Below are positions 48,901 through 57,261 of a stretch of DNA of 64,000 nucleotides, in pieces (the stretch's first letter is position 1; every line of letters begins with the position of its first letter). The notes under the pieces were generated by a model, which was given only the letters and a program-made list of their open reading frames with translations, was not told where the DNA came from and did not search any database. Source of the stretch: Kocuria carniphila (lineage in GTDB: Bacteria; Actinomycetota; Actinomycetes; Actinomycetales; Micrococcaceae); assembly GCF_004136555.1 (NCBI RefSeq), contig NZ_NOIT01000005.1, forward strand, positions 116,496-180,495, written 5' to 3'. The position numbers and the translations under genes were made by a program.

Positions 48901-50752
48901 GCCATCTGAAGCTGCAAATAAGAGCCGCAAGAGTTGGTCGCTTGAGCTCCCAGGGGCTGCCAAAGTACTCCTTCTAGGTGCCCGAGATACCGCTGGACTG
49001 GCGGAGTTTGTAGGGTCGGCGGGGGAGTATCCAGAGCTTGTAGGAACCCAACCTGACCTCTATCGGGCATTTATGGCTCAGACATGGCGACACGCGTCGA
49101 GTAGAGGGCACACCACCCTGATCCATCCCCCAACTCACCTGACCGATGCTCGTGGATACACGCTACGAGGACATTCGTATCGGCACCTGCGTCGTCATTG
49201 GAATTTCATTAACGAGGTGCAGCTTTTTTCGGAGGTTCACCATCTCGTTTCTTATAGCGTCAATGTGTATGGGCCCGAGGGGACGCCTAAGTTTCTTAAC
49301 GCTGTTTCGATGTATCACCCGGCAACAGTCGTTGGGTCACTGGTCCACAACGGGGATGGCCCTGAACCGGGCTTTAAGAACGAGCTGGGCAAGTGGGACT
49401 TGCGTCCCCATGCTTCACGTCTCGAACATGTGGATGAGAGCGTGCTTCGTACCTGGCACTCGCTAATGGAATCCGGCTCTGCTGAGACTCCGGTTGGTCA
49501 AACGCGCATGGTCTTCTCGGTGAACCGATCTGCGGGTAACGTCCTTGAGAAGTTGACGTCTGTTTCTACTTTGCGTGAGCGTCATCCGCAATTCAGTAGT
49601 GGGTGGCATGAGACAGGTGCTCGACGTGATGGCTACTTCGAGAGCCGGTGGGGACGCGCGGACTCCTGGAACGATGTGATTCTTCAGGGCCCCTACTTCC
49701 ACGTGGGTAATCCGTTCTATGCGTCGCGGAATAAGACCATGAAGGGCAACCAGGACTATTCAACAGTGGACCTGGAAACCCTTGATCCAGACGCTCTGCC
49801 CGTCACCGAATACAAACCGATTCACGAAACTGATGTGGACGGTTCAGTGTCTACGGAGCGTTATGACCGCGACTATGGATCGTGGCAGGTCCAGGACCCG
49901 CACCACCCCGGTGAGGTTCAGCGAGTTCCGGTGCGCAGCCAGTTCCGTGTGATGTGGCGACGTATGGCGGCCAGTACTGGCGAGAGGACATTAATTCCTG
50001 CTGTGTTCCCCCCTGGAACAGGAACGATCGATGGGGTCTTCTCATTCGGCTTCCCAGGGAACGACAAAACGTTGGCGCTAGCTACGGCTAATATGTCGTC
50101 GTTGTTGTCGGACTTTCTAGTCCGCGCAACTGCGGGTAACAACATCTTCCGATCTGCCATCGACCGGCTGCCAAGGATTCCTGAAGATCACCCATTGGCT
50201 GTTGCGGCGCTGCTTCGAATTCTTCGCTTGAACTGCCTCACCGACGCATACGCCCCACTATGGGAAGAATGCTGGGGCCCGGCCATGAGGCGAGACTCGT
50301 GGACAGGCGGCCGCGAGCGAGCGAATCGTCCGCGCCTGGGCGACGTCGTCGGCGAATGGACACCGGATACGCCGTTGCGGATCGACGAGGACCGTCGTCA
50401 GGCGTTGGTTGAGATTGACGCCATCATGGCTCACGTCACCGGAGTGTCCATCGATGAGCTGTGCACGATCTACCGCACCCAGTTCGGCGTGCTCTATACC
50501 TACGACCGCGGTGAGGATAAGCGCGCCAAGATCTACGACGATGATGGCCGCTTGATTCCCTCGTCCCTGCGCACAGTGTGGAACAAGGCGGGGCGCCCGG
50601 AATACGGGATGAGCGAAAACGACCGCACGTACATCAACCCCTCGGGTCGAGAAATTACGGCGCCAGAACCGTTCCGTATTCTCGATCGTGAGGCGGACCT
50701 GCGAAGGGCATATGCAACCTTCGCGGAGCGCCTGGAGAACGGAAGTATTTGA
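45995..50752 (+). CDS. Large Eco57I/PglX-like adenine-specific DNA methyltransferase
   Basis: 1585 residues. SAM motif I is EPALGSGAFAIEAV near residue 575, preceded by SASYYSPEVLTQF; the catalytic NPPW of m6A enzymes is at N943-PPW946, giving about 360 residues between motif I and IV, much longer than usual. The N-terminal 500 residues are helical and of unknown role; the C-terminal part contains a probable target-recognition region (residues about 1180-1500). It would mark host DNA at an unknown site. Separated by three bases from the helicase upstream and two from the next; matches DISARM DrmMI in position. No nuclease motif was seen in it. Confidence 0.85.
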   Translation: MPSSDALVVVNDWISEFYFTADENSGTFFGATKNLVKQWKDESENSVSWQSPLERFTSARQDLLSQLIELHSRAAELDESATIQQRRDALAQSSSAAAERIRSILGYDTAPHQDNGALRLYSALDTTEPTIAIIDAVAAETAEELLSKNTGLLVEDVVLDAGDEGAGATDPISSVSALLSALVSAEQPPRYMLVVAGRTAVLTSEDAWPQGRYLTVDLQTVADRGDSKSGGEIQRALACLSASSLAPDPNGVIWWDARREESVRNAVGVSKDLRDGVRESIEIIANEVVNRRKTQGLPPLPDEQAQTLAVQSLRYLYRILFLLYAEASPELGVVPTGDPEYEAGYSVDRLRDLTLKQLTSRSESGTHFYESLQVLFDLVESGHQPRDKQDDDDAAREGLTFEALRSDLFRPNRTGLINDVKLGNKALQRVLQNLLLTKERRGRDRGFISYVALGINQLGAVYESLMSYTGSFANGALIEVARHGDASDGSWVVPEERLDEDLREHLVMIQDDLGRETPRTYHHGEFVFRLSGRERQQSASYYSPEVLTQFTVQQGLEELLADDPSAEEILGMSVCEPALGSGAFAIEAVRQLADAYLTKRQEELDQKIDPEQYPAELQKAKAYIALHNVYGVDLNPTAVELAEVSLWLDTMSRGLRGPWFGLRLRSGNSLVGARHSVYDASVVQKATPKDRMQTPARHVPLGRTVDSETGIFHFLLPAEGWGAAGSNSEIKKIAPDEAKVLREWAKRVQKRPNKTQLKELQSLTERIDDLWRLARRRMVEAERQSRRSIDVWGADLEPGGDVSREEIEASLRDPNSAYRRLRLVMDAWCAMWFWPVTQDPSQPAPPEFEEWLAVIRSIVGQKFEGRRGKQSEYFGQNDSEWETLEGIEAMLPAENAANIDRLLEETPWLRQAQTIAKDQRFFHWELDFAAVFARGGFDFQVGNPPWVRPTLDVPALLGESDPWWTLTDKPSEAANKSRKSWSLELPGAAKVLLLGARDTAGLAEFVGSAGEYPELVGTQPDLYRAFMAQTWRHASSRGHTTLIHPPTHLTDARGYTLRGHSYRHLRRHWNFINEVQLFSEVHHLVSYSVNVYGPEGTPKFLNAVSMYHPATVVGSLVHNGDGPEPGFKNELGKWDLRPHASRLEHVDESVLRTWHSLMESGSAETPVGQTRMVFSVNRSAGNVLEKLTSVSTLRERHPQFSSGWHETGARRDGYFESRWGRADSWNDVILQGPYFHVGNPFYASRNKTMKGNQDYSTVDLETLDPDALPVTEYKPIHETDVDGSVSTERYDRDYGSWQVQDPHHPGEVQRVPVRSQFRVMWRRMAASTGERTLIPAVFPPGTGTIDGVFSFGFPGNDKTLALATANMSSLLSDFLVRATAGNNIFRSAIDRLPRIPEDHPLAVAALLRILRLNCLTDAYAPLWEECWGPAMRRDSWTGGRERANRPRLGDVVGEWTPDTPLRIDEDRRQALVEIDAIMAHVTGVSIDELCTIYRTQFGVLYTYDRGEDKRAKIYDDDGRLIPSSLRTVWNKAGRPEYGMSENDRTYINPSGREITAPEPFRILDREADLRRAYATFAERLENGSI

Positions 50753-50754
50753 TC

Positions 50755-53700
50755 ATGAGCGAACTGTTACCCACGCTTCAAGCGCAGGCCACACAATCCG
50801 CATTAGTGGAGTATGTGACCACAGCGATTGAGTTCTCGGATCAGTTCGCTCGTGACGCGTTCAGCTCATTCCTCACGGATCCCGAGCAGGGGATTTTCCG
50901 AGGTCCGTTCCTTCGTACCCGATTGCCCTTCAAAGCGGACAGCAGCACTCCTCCGCTCGATGTGCTGCCGGAGTGGTTTCAGCCGTACTCGCATCAGGCA
51001 GCGGCTTTTAAGCGTCTGACCACGTCGCCAGAGGCGCCAGGGGACCAAGACGAACACGGACTGCGGATTCCGGAACCGACCATCGTGACCACGGGTACCG
51101 GCTCAGGTAAGACCGAGTCATTCCTATACCCGTTGTTGGACTACGCAGTGCGAGCTCGGGGTGCGGGCGTACACGGCGTTAAAGCCATCATCCTGTACCC
51201 GATGAACGCCCTGGCCAATGACCAGGCCGGGCGACTGGCGCGCATGATCCATGATGATCCTGCCCTCCGTGGCGTCACAGCCGCTTTGTACACGGGTGAG
51301 CATTCCGGAGCTCCGCGCACGGCCATGACCGCGGAAGGGCTCATCGAGGACCGAAATACCATTCGGTCATCCGTCCCGGACATCATTCTGACCAACTACA
51401 AGATGCTGGACCAGCTGCTCTTGAGGAAAGCGGATCGGCCTCTGTGGGAGCTGTCGGCGCAGTCCTTGCGCTACCTGGTTCTCGACGAATTCCACACCTA
51501 CAACGGCGCGCAGGGAACTGACGTCGCGTTGCTCATCCGACGGCTTCAACTGCTTCTCAAGCGGCTTGCCCCGAAGCGCTCGCCGTTGGTTCCGGTGGCA
51601 ACGTCGGCGACTCTGGGCGATGACAGTGACATCGCACCTGTGGCTGACTTCGCGACCACGATCTTCGGCGTCGAGTTCGCCACGGACGCGGTGGTGACTG
51701 AGCGTCGAGTGACTCACGACGAGCTGCGCGATCAAGCCTTGCAGAGCCTGGATCTGACCGGCCTACAGGCGGAAGACCGGCCCACGCCCGGTCAGCTTCA
51801 GGGCCTCCTCGAGCTGATGCCCGACAACAACGGTGGATTACTTCCGGACCCACGCGACGTGGCGGCTGCCGTTCTCGACGTTCTCTGGACCAGTGTGGAC
51901 GGCCAGCTCGTATCTGCGACGCGAGGAAACGACGCGGTGGGCGTCCGTGACCTGTTCCTTGCCCACCCGCTCGTTGGCCGACTATTGGACTCGGCAACCA
52001 AGGCGACGACCGTTGAAGATCTGAGCCGTGAGCTGGCTCCGCATCTGGAACCACGCGGTACCGGGGCGAGGTTCATCGAAGCCCTGTGTGCGGCGCTCTC
52101 ACACGTGCGCTCGCAAGCAGCGCGGAACAGTTTCCCGAATATCGAAACCCACCTGTGGACGCGAGAGGTCTCGAGACTGGACCGAGCGACGTCGCCGGTG
52201 CCCGCCTTCTCCTGGAGCGATGACCGCACCACACACGATGGCAGTTTCCTGCCAGCCATTTACTGTCGTCATTGTGGCCGCTCGGGCTGGGGCGTGGCGT
52301 TGACGGGCATGTCCGATCTGATTGTGAAACCGCGGCGTATCCGTGAAGAACACGTGCGCCATACGGGGCGATTCCGGGCACTCATTTCCAGCCCGGGTGG
52401 AGATCCAACACAGGACGATCGGCTGCGTTATCTGAATCCAGAACGACGGAGCATTGACGACCAGCCGCCGTCGGAAGAAAAAGCTGACGTGGACACCCTC
52501 CCGGTGCTCATGCACATCGGTCTGGAAGCCGAGGAGCTCAGCAACAACGACACCTGCCCCTCGTGCAAGGAGAAGGACGGGATCCGGTTTGTGGGTTCCA
52601 GTACCGCCACGCTGCTGTCGGTAGCGCTGTCCAGCCTGTTCGGCACGGCGGGGCTGGATCCCAACGAGAAGAAGTCCTTGGTCTTTACGGACTCCGTGCA
52701 GGATGCCGCGCACCGCGCCGGATTCGTGGAGGCGCGGTCGCACTCGTTGGCATTGCGTTCGGCCATTGAGTCCGCCCTGACCGATGAACCATTACCGCTC
52801 GGAGAAATCGCAGAGCGGATGATGACGGCCGCAGAGTCTCCGGAAGAGCGTTATCGGTTACTGCATCCATCCATTGCAGAGAACGGGCCGGTGCGCGGTT
52901 ATTGGGATGACAGGCAACCGGCCAGACAACGACGTCGCGCGCTCGAGCACGTGGCCAAGAGACTTGAATTCGACCTCGAGCTAGAAGCCGGGCTGGTCGG
53001 GGCGTACGGTCGAACGCTTGCCTCCACGGGAACCGCGGCGGCCTCCGTAAGCGCCTCGTCGGAAGAATTGCGCTTGGTAGGACAACAAGTCCTGGATCGT
53101 GCGGCACGCCAAATGACCATCGATGTGGCCAGCGATGGAATTTCGAGCGGAGGCCGGGCGGAGATCTGGGTCCGGGGTGTTCTCGAGCGCATGCGGACCA
53201 GTGGAGCCATCGCGCATGAATGGCTGTTGCCCTACCGAAAGAAGGGCGGGCTCAGGTACCAGATTTGGGGTGGCCGCAGGCCCAAGGATGTCATGCCCGC
53301 TTTCCCGCCCGGCCGACGTTCGCCAGATTTTCCAGCCACGGGTCGTTTGAAAGACAAGAGCGAGTTCACCGACCCGAGTGATCGGCGCAGCTGGTTCGTG
53401 GATTGGACCGCGCGGAGTCTCCAGGTGGAACGGAGCACAGCGGGGCATTTGATGAAGCCCTTGTTCACTGCGTTGGCGGATGCTGGCATCACCAACACCG
53501 TGCCGGTGTCTGAACATGGACGCACTTCCGCGGAGACGTACGGCTTGGAGCCGGACCGCGTGGTCATGTCACGAGTGCCCGCACCAGCCCAGGTGCTGCG
53601 TTGCTCTACCTGTGGGGAGTCGATCACGGGCATCTCGAGTGTTCTGGAGTCCTTTGCCGATGGCCCCTGCACGACCTTCCGATGCACCGGGCAACTCCGG

Positions 53701-56700
53701 TGGGCCACCCAGAGGGACAGCTACTACCGGACTCTGTATTCCGGGGACATGCGCCGTGTCATTGCTCGCGAGCACACCTCGCTGTTGCAAGCGGACACCC
53801 GGCTGAAGTACGAGAACGCGTTCAAGAACAGCGAATCAGCGCCCGGTGCCCCAAACGTTCTGGTGGCTACCCCCACTCTCGAAATGGGTATCGACATTGG
53901 TGACCTCTCGACGGTCATCCTGGCCTCCATCCCAGACACGGTCGCTTCGTATCTGCAGCGAGTGGGCCGCGCGGGTCGTCTCACGGGTAACTCGCTGAAC
54001 CTGGCATTTATGTCTACCCGTGGCCGAGGTTCCGCGTACATTGAGCCCGAATTCATGGTGAACGGAACGGTGCGTCCACCCGCTGCTTACCTCTCCGCCG
54101 AGGAAATCCTGCACCGCCAGTACACGGCGTTCCTCATGGACCGCATGGCTGGCGACGACGGTATGCCTGAGCCCGCTCGAAGCGCCTCCATCATGCGCTC
54201 CAGCCGGCCCGGGACGTTCCTGGGTGAGATGCTCGCTGATGCTCACTACCATTCCGAAAAGCGGCTGGACGAGTTTCTCTCCGCGTTTACTGTGGGTGAT
54301 GACCCGCGGCGGGGGGTCACCGAAGAGGCTGCGAATGCTCTGAGACAGTGGGCAAGCAAGCCTGGCGATGCACCCAGCGGTCTAGAAGTTGCTGTGACCA
54401 AGGCCGTTCAACGGTGGCACCACGAAAAGGATGCCCTCCGGCACAGGCGCCAACGCATCACGGACCTTCTCAAGAAAATTGAGAGCGGCGAAATCGTCAT
54501 CACCTCTGACGATGACGGTTCTATGGCCAAAGAGCTCGAAGGCCAACAAGAGCTGCTGGATCAGCAGGAACGGAAGCTCGGGGAGATCGAAGACCCAGAA
54601 GCTCGAGCGCGTGAAGAACGCCGGCTCTCTGGAAGTCAGGCCCGCCTCCGGGCAGAGGAATCCCAGCTGAGTCACGAGCACTGGATCGGGGTTCTCGAGC
54701 GGTTCGGTTTGTTGCCTAACTTCACCCTTTTCGACGACGCCGTCAGCCTGGACGTCACGCTCATTTACCAGGATGACAACGACAATTGGCAGCATGTGCC
54801 GGCCGATTTTGAGCGTTCCGGATTCACCGCGCTCACCGAACTCGCACCGGGGAATCACTTCTATGCCGGCGGGCACGAACTCACGATCGACGCCGTGGAT
54901 CTGGGAACGGCGGGCGCCGGCGTGCATCGGCTGGCGTTCTGCCCCGCGTGCGGATACAGCCAGGAAATCTCCGCGGTCGATCGGTTGACCGCCTGTCCCA
55001 AGTGCCATCAACCCGGGATCGCGGATGAAGGGCAACACCTTCGAGTCGTGGAGCTGACCAAGGTCTACTCCACAATGGAGTTGAACCGGGCCAAGATCGG
55101 TGACACCTCAGAGGACCGCAGAAGTGTCCAGTTTGAAGTGTTGACCATCCCGGACTTTGCGGACTCCGAAACCCGTGCACGCTGGTCTATTGAAGGCACG
55201 GGTCTGGGCGTGGCATTCCGCCGGGGGACTCGTTTAACACGGCTCAACGTAGGGCGCCCTCGAGAGGGCGCGCGTGAAGCTGTGTTGGCCGGGCAAAAAC
55301 AACGCATTGGCGGATTCACGATCTGTGCCGAATGTGGACACCTCGAACAGGACCTGCAAAAGAACGATCCCCACGAGCACCAGGCGTGGTGCACCCAGCG
55401 CAAGGCGGAGAACCCCGAGGCCGTTTCAGTGGTGCTCTCCCGTGAGCTGATTACCGAATCTGTCATGATCAGCCTGCCTCCTTCCATCAGCGAAGACAGC
55501 TCGGGTCACTCACTGATCAGCTTTTATGCCGCCATCATGCTCGGATTGCGGGAGCGGTTTGGGGGCGAGGTCAGCCACCTGGGCATGGAGGTCGTCTCGG
55601 ACACCTCCCGCAACAATGCTGAATCCTTGCTGTTGTTCGATGCGGTGCCGGGTGGCACCGGTTACCTTGCCGAATTGTCGTCACCCGAATCCCTCTGGAA
55701 GTTGTTCCAGGCAGCCCTCCAACGATTGTTGGAATGCCCCTGCCGGGATGAAGAGCGCTCTGCATGCTTCCGCTGTCTCATGCCCCATGTGCCTTCTTCG
55801 CAGCGGGAGAATCTGAGCCGAGTGCGCGCCGTCGACATCCTGAAGGCAATCCTTGGACCGGGGGCCTCTGAAGGTGACATGAGCTGGCGAATTGTGGAAG
55901 GCGATGCGCCCGCACACGACGATTTCGAATCGAATCTGGAGAAGCGGTTCCGCCGAGTCTTTAGGGCAGCCGTCGCTGAGATTCCCGGTGCGCACGTGGC
56001 GGAAACGGCTACCGATGGCGGGGAAGGATTCTCCGCAGTAGTCGGTAACGTCAAGTACTCCTATGCGCCCCAGGTCACCCTGAACCACACTCAGCCCGAT
56101 GCTCTGCTGAGTTGGCCGGGCCATCACGGGGTGAGGGGCGCCGCCATCTACCTTGACGGTAAGCGATACCACGCGAGCACTGAACACAATCGAGCGGGCG
56201 ATGACGCAGATAAACGCCGAATCCTGCGCGAGCAGGGATATCTAGTCTTCGCGGTCACCGACCGGGACCTCACGAACTTCGAGGAAGCCCAACGCGACGG
56301 CACCAAGGCGCGGTCGCTAGTGGACGAGCTAATGAATGCTCGAGTCGTCAACGCGGTGAAAAAGAATGGCGGGATCGATGATGCGGGGATTAAGTATCTG
56401 AGTGCCAATCCCGTTGATCAGCTCTTGACCTTGTTTACCGCTGTTGGGCGAGACCCGCTGAAGCTTCAGCGAGCTGTATCGCAGCACCTGAATCTACTGC
56501 TGTTTGCGGGCCGCCCCGAAATGGTAAGTACAGACCACTTGGCGAATCACGCGCTCGCAGTGGCGGAAACGCCTGAGAACGAACGGCTGCCGGAACCCCC
56601 CAGAGGAGCCACCGAACAGGGTGTGATTCGTCGCCTGGGCGCGCTGACAATCATGGGCACCGTGAAGACTGCACCGAATCATTTGGCCGTGGTTTTAGAC

Positions 56701-57261
56701 GATGACGAGACGGCTTTGCGCTCCCTCGATTTCGACACTGAGTGGCGACAATGGCTGGCGCTCGCCAACCTGCGGCAACCACTGCACGCCGGTTCAACAA
56801 CCTTCATTGAGACCAAGAGTTCCCTGTCCAGCTGGATCGACGATCATTCGGCCGATCAGGAATCCTTGGTGAGCCTCCTGGCGCAGGCCTTCGAAGACCC
56901 TGTAACCACTTCGGAGGATGCAGGAGCAAAGGTTCTGGGGCCCGTGGACGTCAGCGTCAGACAAGGGACCGTCGAACTCACTCCGGATTGGAACGAGCTC
57001 ATTGACGATGCGCTGACTCCCGGAGAACGTCAGATGCTCGAGATTGCCGGGCGATACGGAATGCCGCTGCCTGAGGTGGGCGAAGAGTATGAGGGCATCC
57101 CTGTGGATCTTGCCTGGCCTGAACTGCGGATTGGTTGGCTCAGCGAGTCCAACCTTGCTGAGCAATTCGAACACGTGGTGTCGGACGAATGGACCGTGCT
57201 CGGTCCGGATATTCAGACCGCTCAACAGGCACTACTGCAACGCTTGAAGACCGACGCATGA
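50755..57261 (+). CDS. Giant YprA/DruE-like helicase with DUF1998 region and PD-(D/E)XK-like C-terminus
   Basis: 2169 residues from ATG 50755 (GGAAG upstream). DEAD-type motifs: TGTGSGKTES near residue 113, YPMNALANDQ, LDEFHTYNGAQGTD with DEFH at 244-247, and TSATLGD near 283. Helicase C: TPTLEMGIDIGDL and QRVGRAGR near 1068. Zinc clusters CPACG...CPKC near 1397-1417 and CAECGH near 1525, then DAVPGGTGYL and C-P-C-x8-C-x2-C near 1662-1675, the MrfA/YprA DUF1998-MZB layout. After that QPDALLSW (1781-1788) and LDGKRYH (1800-1806), with D-A-D-K-R further on, fit PD-(D/E)XK nucleases. It may unite DISARM DrmA and DrmB in one chain; Druantia DruE is a similar giant. Confidence 0.82.
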   Translation: MSELLPTLQAQATQSALVEYVTTAIEFSDQFARDAFSSFLTDPEQGIFRGPFLRTRLPFKADSSTPPLDVLPEWFQPYSHQAAAFKRLTTSPEAPGDQDEHGLRIPEPTIVTTGTGSGKTESFLYPLLDYAVRARGAGVHGVKAIILYPMNALANDQAGRLARMIHDDPALRGVTAALYTGEHSGAPRTAMTAEGLIEDRNTIRSSVPDIILTNYKMLDQLLLRKADRPLWELSAQSLRYLVLDEFHTYNGAQGTDVALLIRRLQLLLKRLAPKRSPLVPVATSATLGDDSDIAPVADFATTIFGVEFATDAVVTERRVTHDELRDQALQSLDLTGLQAEDRPTPGQLQGLLELMPDNNGGLLPDPRDVAAAVLDVLWTSVDGQLVSATRGNDAVGVRDLFLAHPLVGRLLDSATKATTVEDLSRELAPHLEPRGTGARFIEALCAALSHVRSQAARNSFPNIETHLWTREVSRLDRATSPVPAFSWSDDRTTHDGSFLPAIYCRHCGRSGWGVALTGMSDLIVKPRRIREEHVRHTGRFRALISSPGGDPTQDDRLRYLNPERRSIDDQPPSEEKADVDTLPVLMHIGLEAEELSNNDTCPSCKEKDGIRFVGSSTATLLSVALSSLFGTAGLDPNEKKSLVFTDSVQDAAHRAGFVEARSHSLALRSAIESALTDEPLPLGEIAERMMTAAESPEERYRLLHPSIAENGPVRGYWDDRQPARQRRRALEHVAKRLEFDLELEAGLVGAYGRTLASTGTAAASVSASSEELRLVGQQVLDRAARQMTIDVASDGISSGGRAEIWVRGVLERMRTSGAIAHEWLLPYRKKGGLRYQIWGGRRPKDVMPAFPPGRRSPDFPATGRLKDKSEFTDPSDRRSWFVDWTARSLQVERSTAGHLMKPLFTALADAGITNTVPVSEHGRTSAETYGLEPDRVVMSRVPAPAQVLRCSTCGESITGISSVLESFADGPCTTFRCTGQLRWATQRDSYYRTLYSGDMRRVIAREHTSLLQADTRLKYENAFKNSESAPGAPNVLVATPTLEMGIDIGDLSTVILASIPDTVASYLQRVGRAGRLTGNSLNLAFMSTRGRGSAYIEPEFMVNGTVRPPAAYLSAEEILHRQYTAFLMDRMAGDDGMPEPARSASIMRSSRPGTFLGEMLADAHYHSEKRLDEFLSAFTVGDDPRRGVTEEAANALRQWASKPGDAPSGLEVAVTKAVQRWHHEKDALRHRRQRITDLLKKIESGEIVITSDDDGSMAKELEGQQELLDQQERKLGEIEDPEARAREERRLSGSQARLRAEESQLSHEHWIGVLERFGLLPNFTLFDDAVSLDVTLIYQDDNDNWQHVPADFERSGFTALTELAPGNHFYAGGHELTIDAVDLGTAGAGVHRLAFCPACGYSQEISAVDRLTACPKCHQPGIADEGQHLRVVELTKVYSTMELNRAKIGDTSEDRRSVQFEVLTIPDFADSETRARWSIEGTGLGVAFRRGTRLTRLNVGRPREGAREAVLAGQKQRIGGFTICAECGHLEQDLQKNDPHEHQAWCTQRKAENPEAVSVVLSRELITESVMISLPPSISEDSSGHSLISFYAAIMLGLRERFGGEVSHLGMEVVSDTSRNNAESLLLFDAVPGGTGYLAELSSPESLWKLFQAALQRLLECPCRDEERSACFRCLMPHVPSSQRENLSRVRAVDILKAILGPGASEGDMSWRIVEGDAPAHDDFESNLEKRFRRVFRAAVAEIPGAHVAETATDGGEGFSAVVGNVKYSYAPQVTLNHTQPDALLSWPGHHGVRGAAIYLDGKRYHASTEHNRAGDDADKRRILREQGYLVFAVTDRDLTNFEEAQRDGTKARSLVDELMNARVVNAVKKNGGIDDAGIKYLSANPVDQLLTLFTAVGRDPLKLQRAVSQHLNLLLFAGRPEMVSTDHLANHALAVAETPENERLPEPPRGATEQGVIRRLGALTIMGTVKTAPNHLAVVLDDDETALRSLDFDTEWRQWLALANLRQPLHAGSTTFIETKSSLSSWIDDHSADQESLVSLLAQAFEDPVTTSEDAGAKVLGPVDVSVRQGTVELTPDWNELIDDALTPGERQMLEIAGRYGMPLPEVGEEYEGIPVDLAWPELRIGWLSESNLAEQFEHVVSDEWTVLGPDIQTAQQALLQRLKTDA

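Noticed and set aside
45995..50752. BREX system with PglX
   Set aside because: The methyltransferase resembles PglX, but no PglZ, BrxC, BrxL or BrxA/B genes are nearby, while a DrmD-like helicase and a DUF1998 helicase are.
50755..57261. Druantia assignment for the locus
   Set aside because: The giant helicase is DruE-like, but the methyltransferase is an adenine enzyme of Eco57I type and the other Dru proteins are absent; DISARM relation fits the gene set better.
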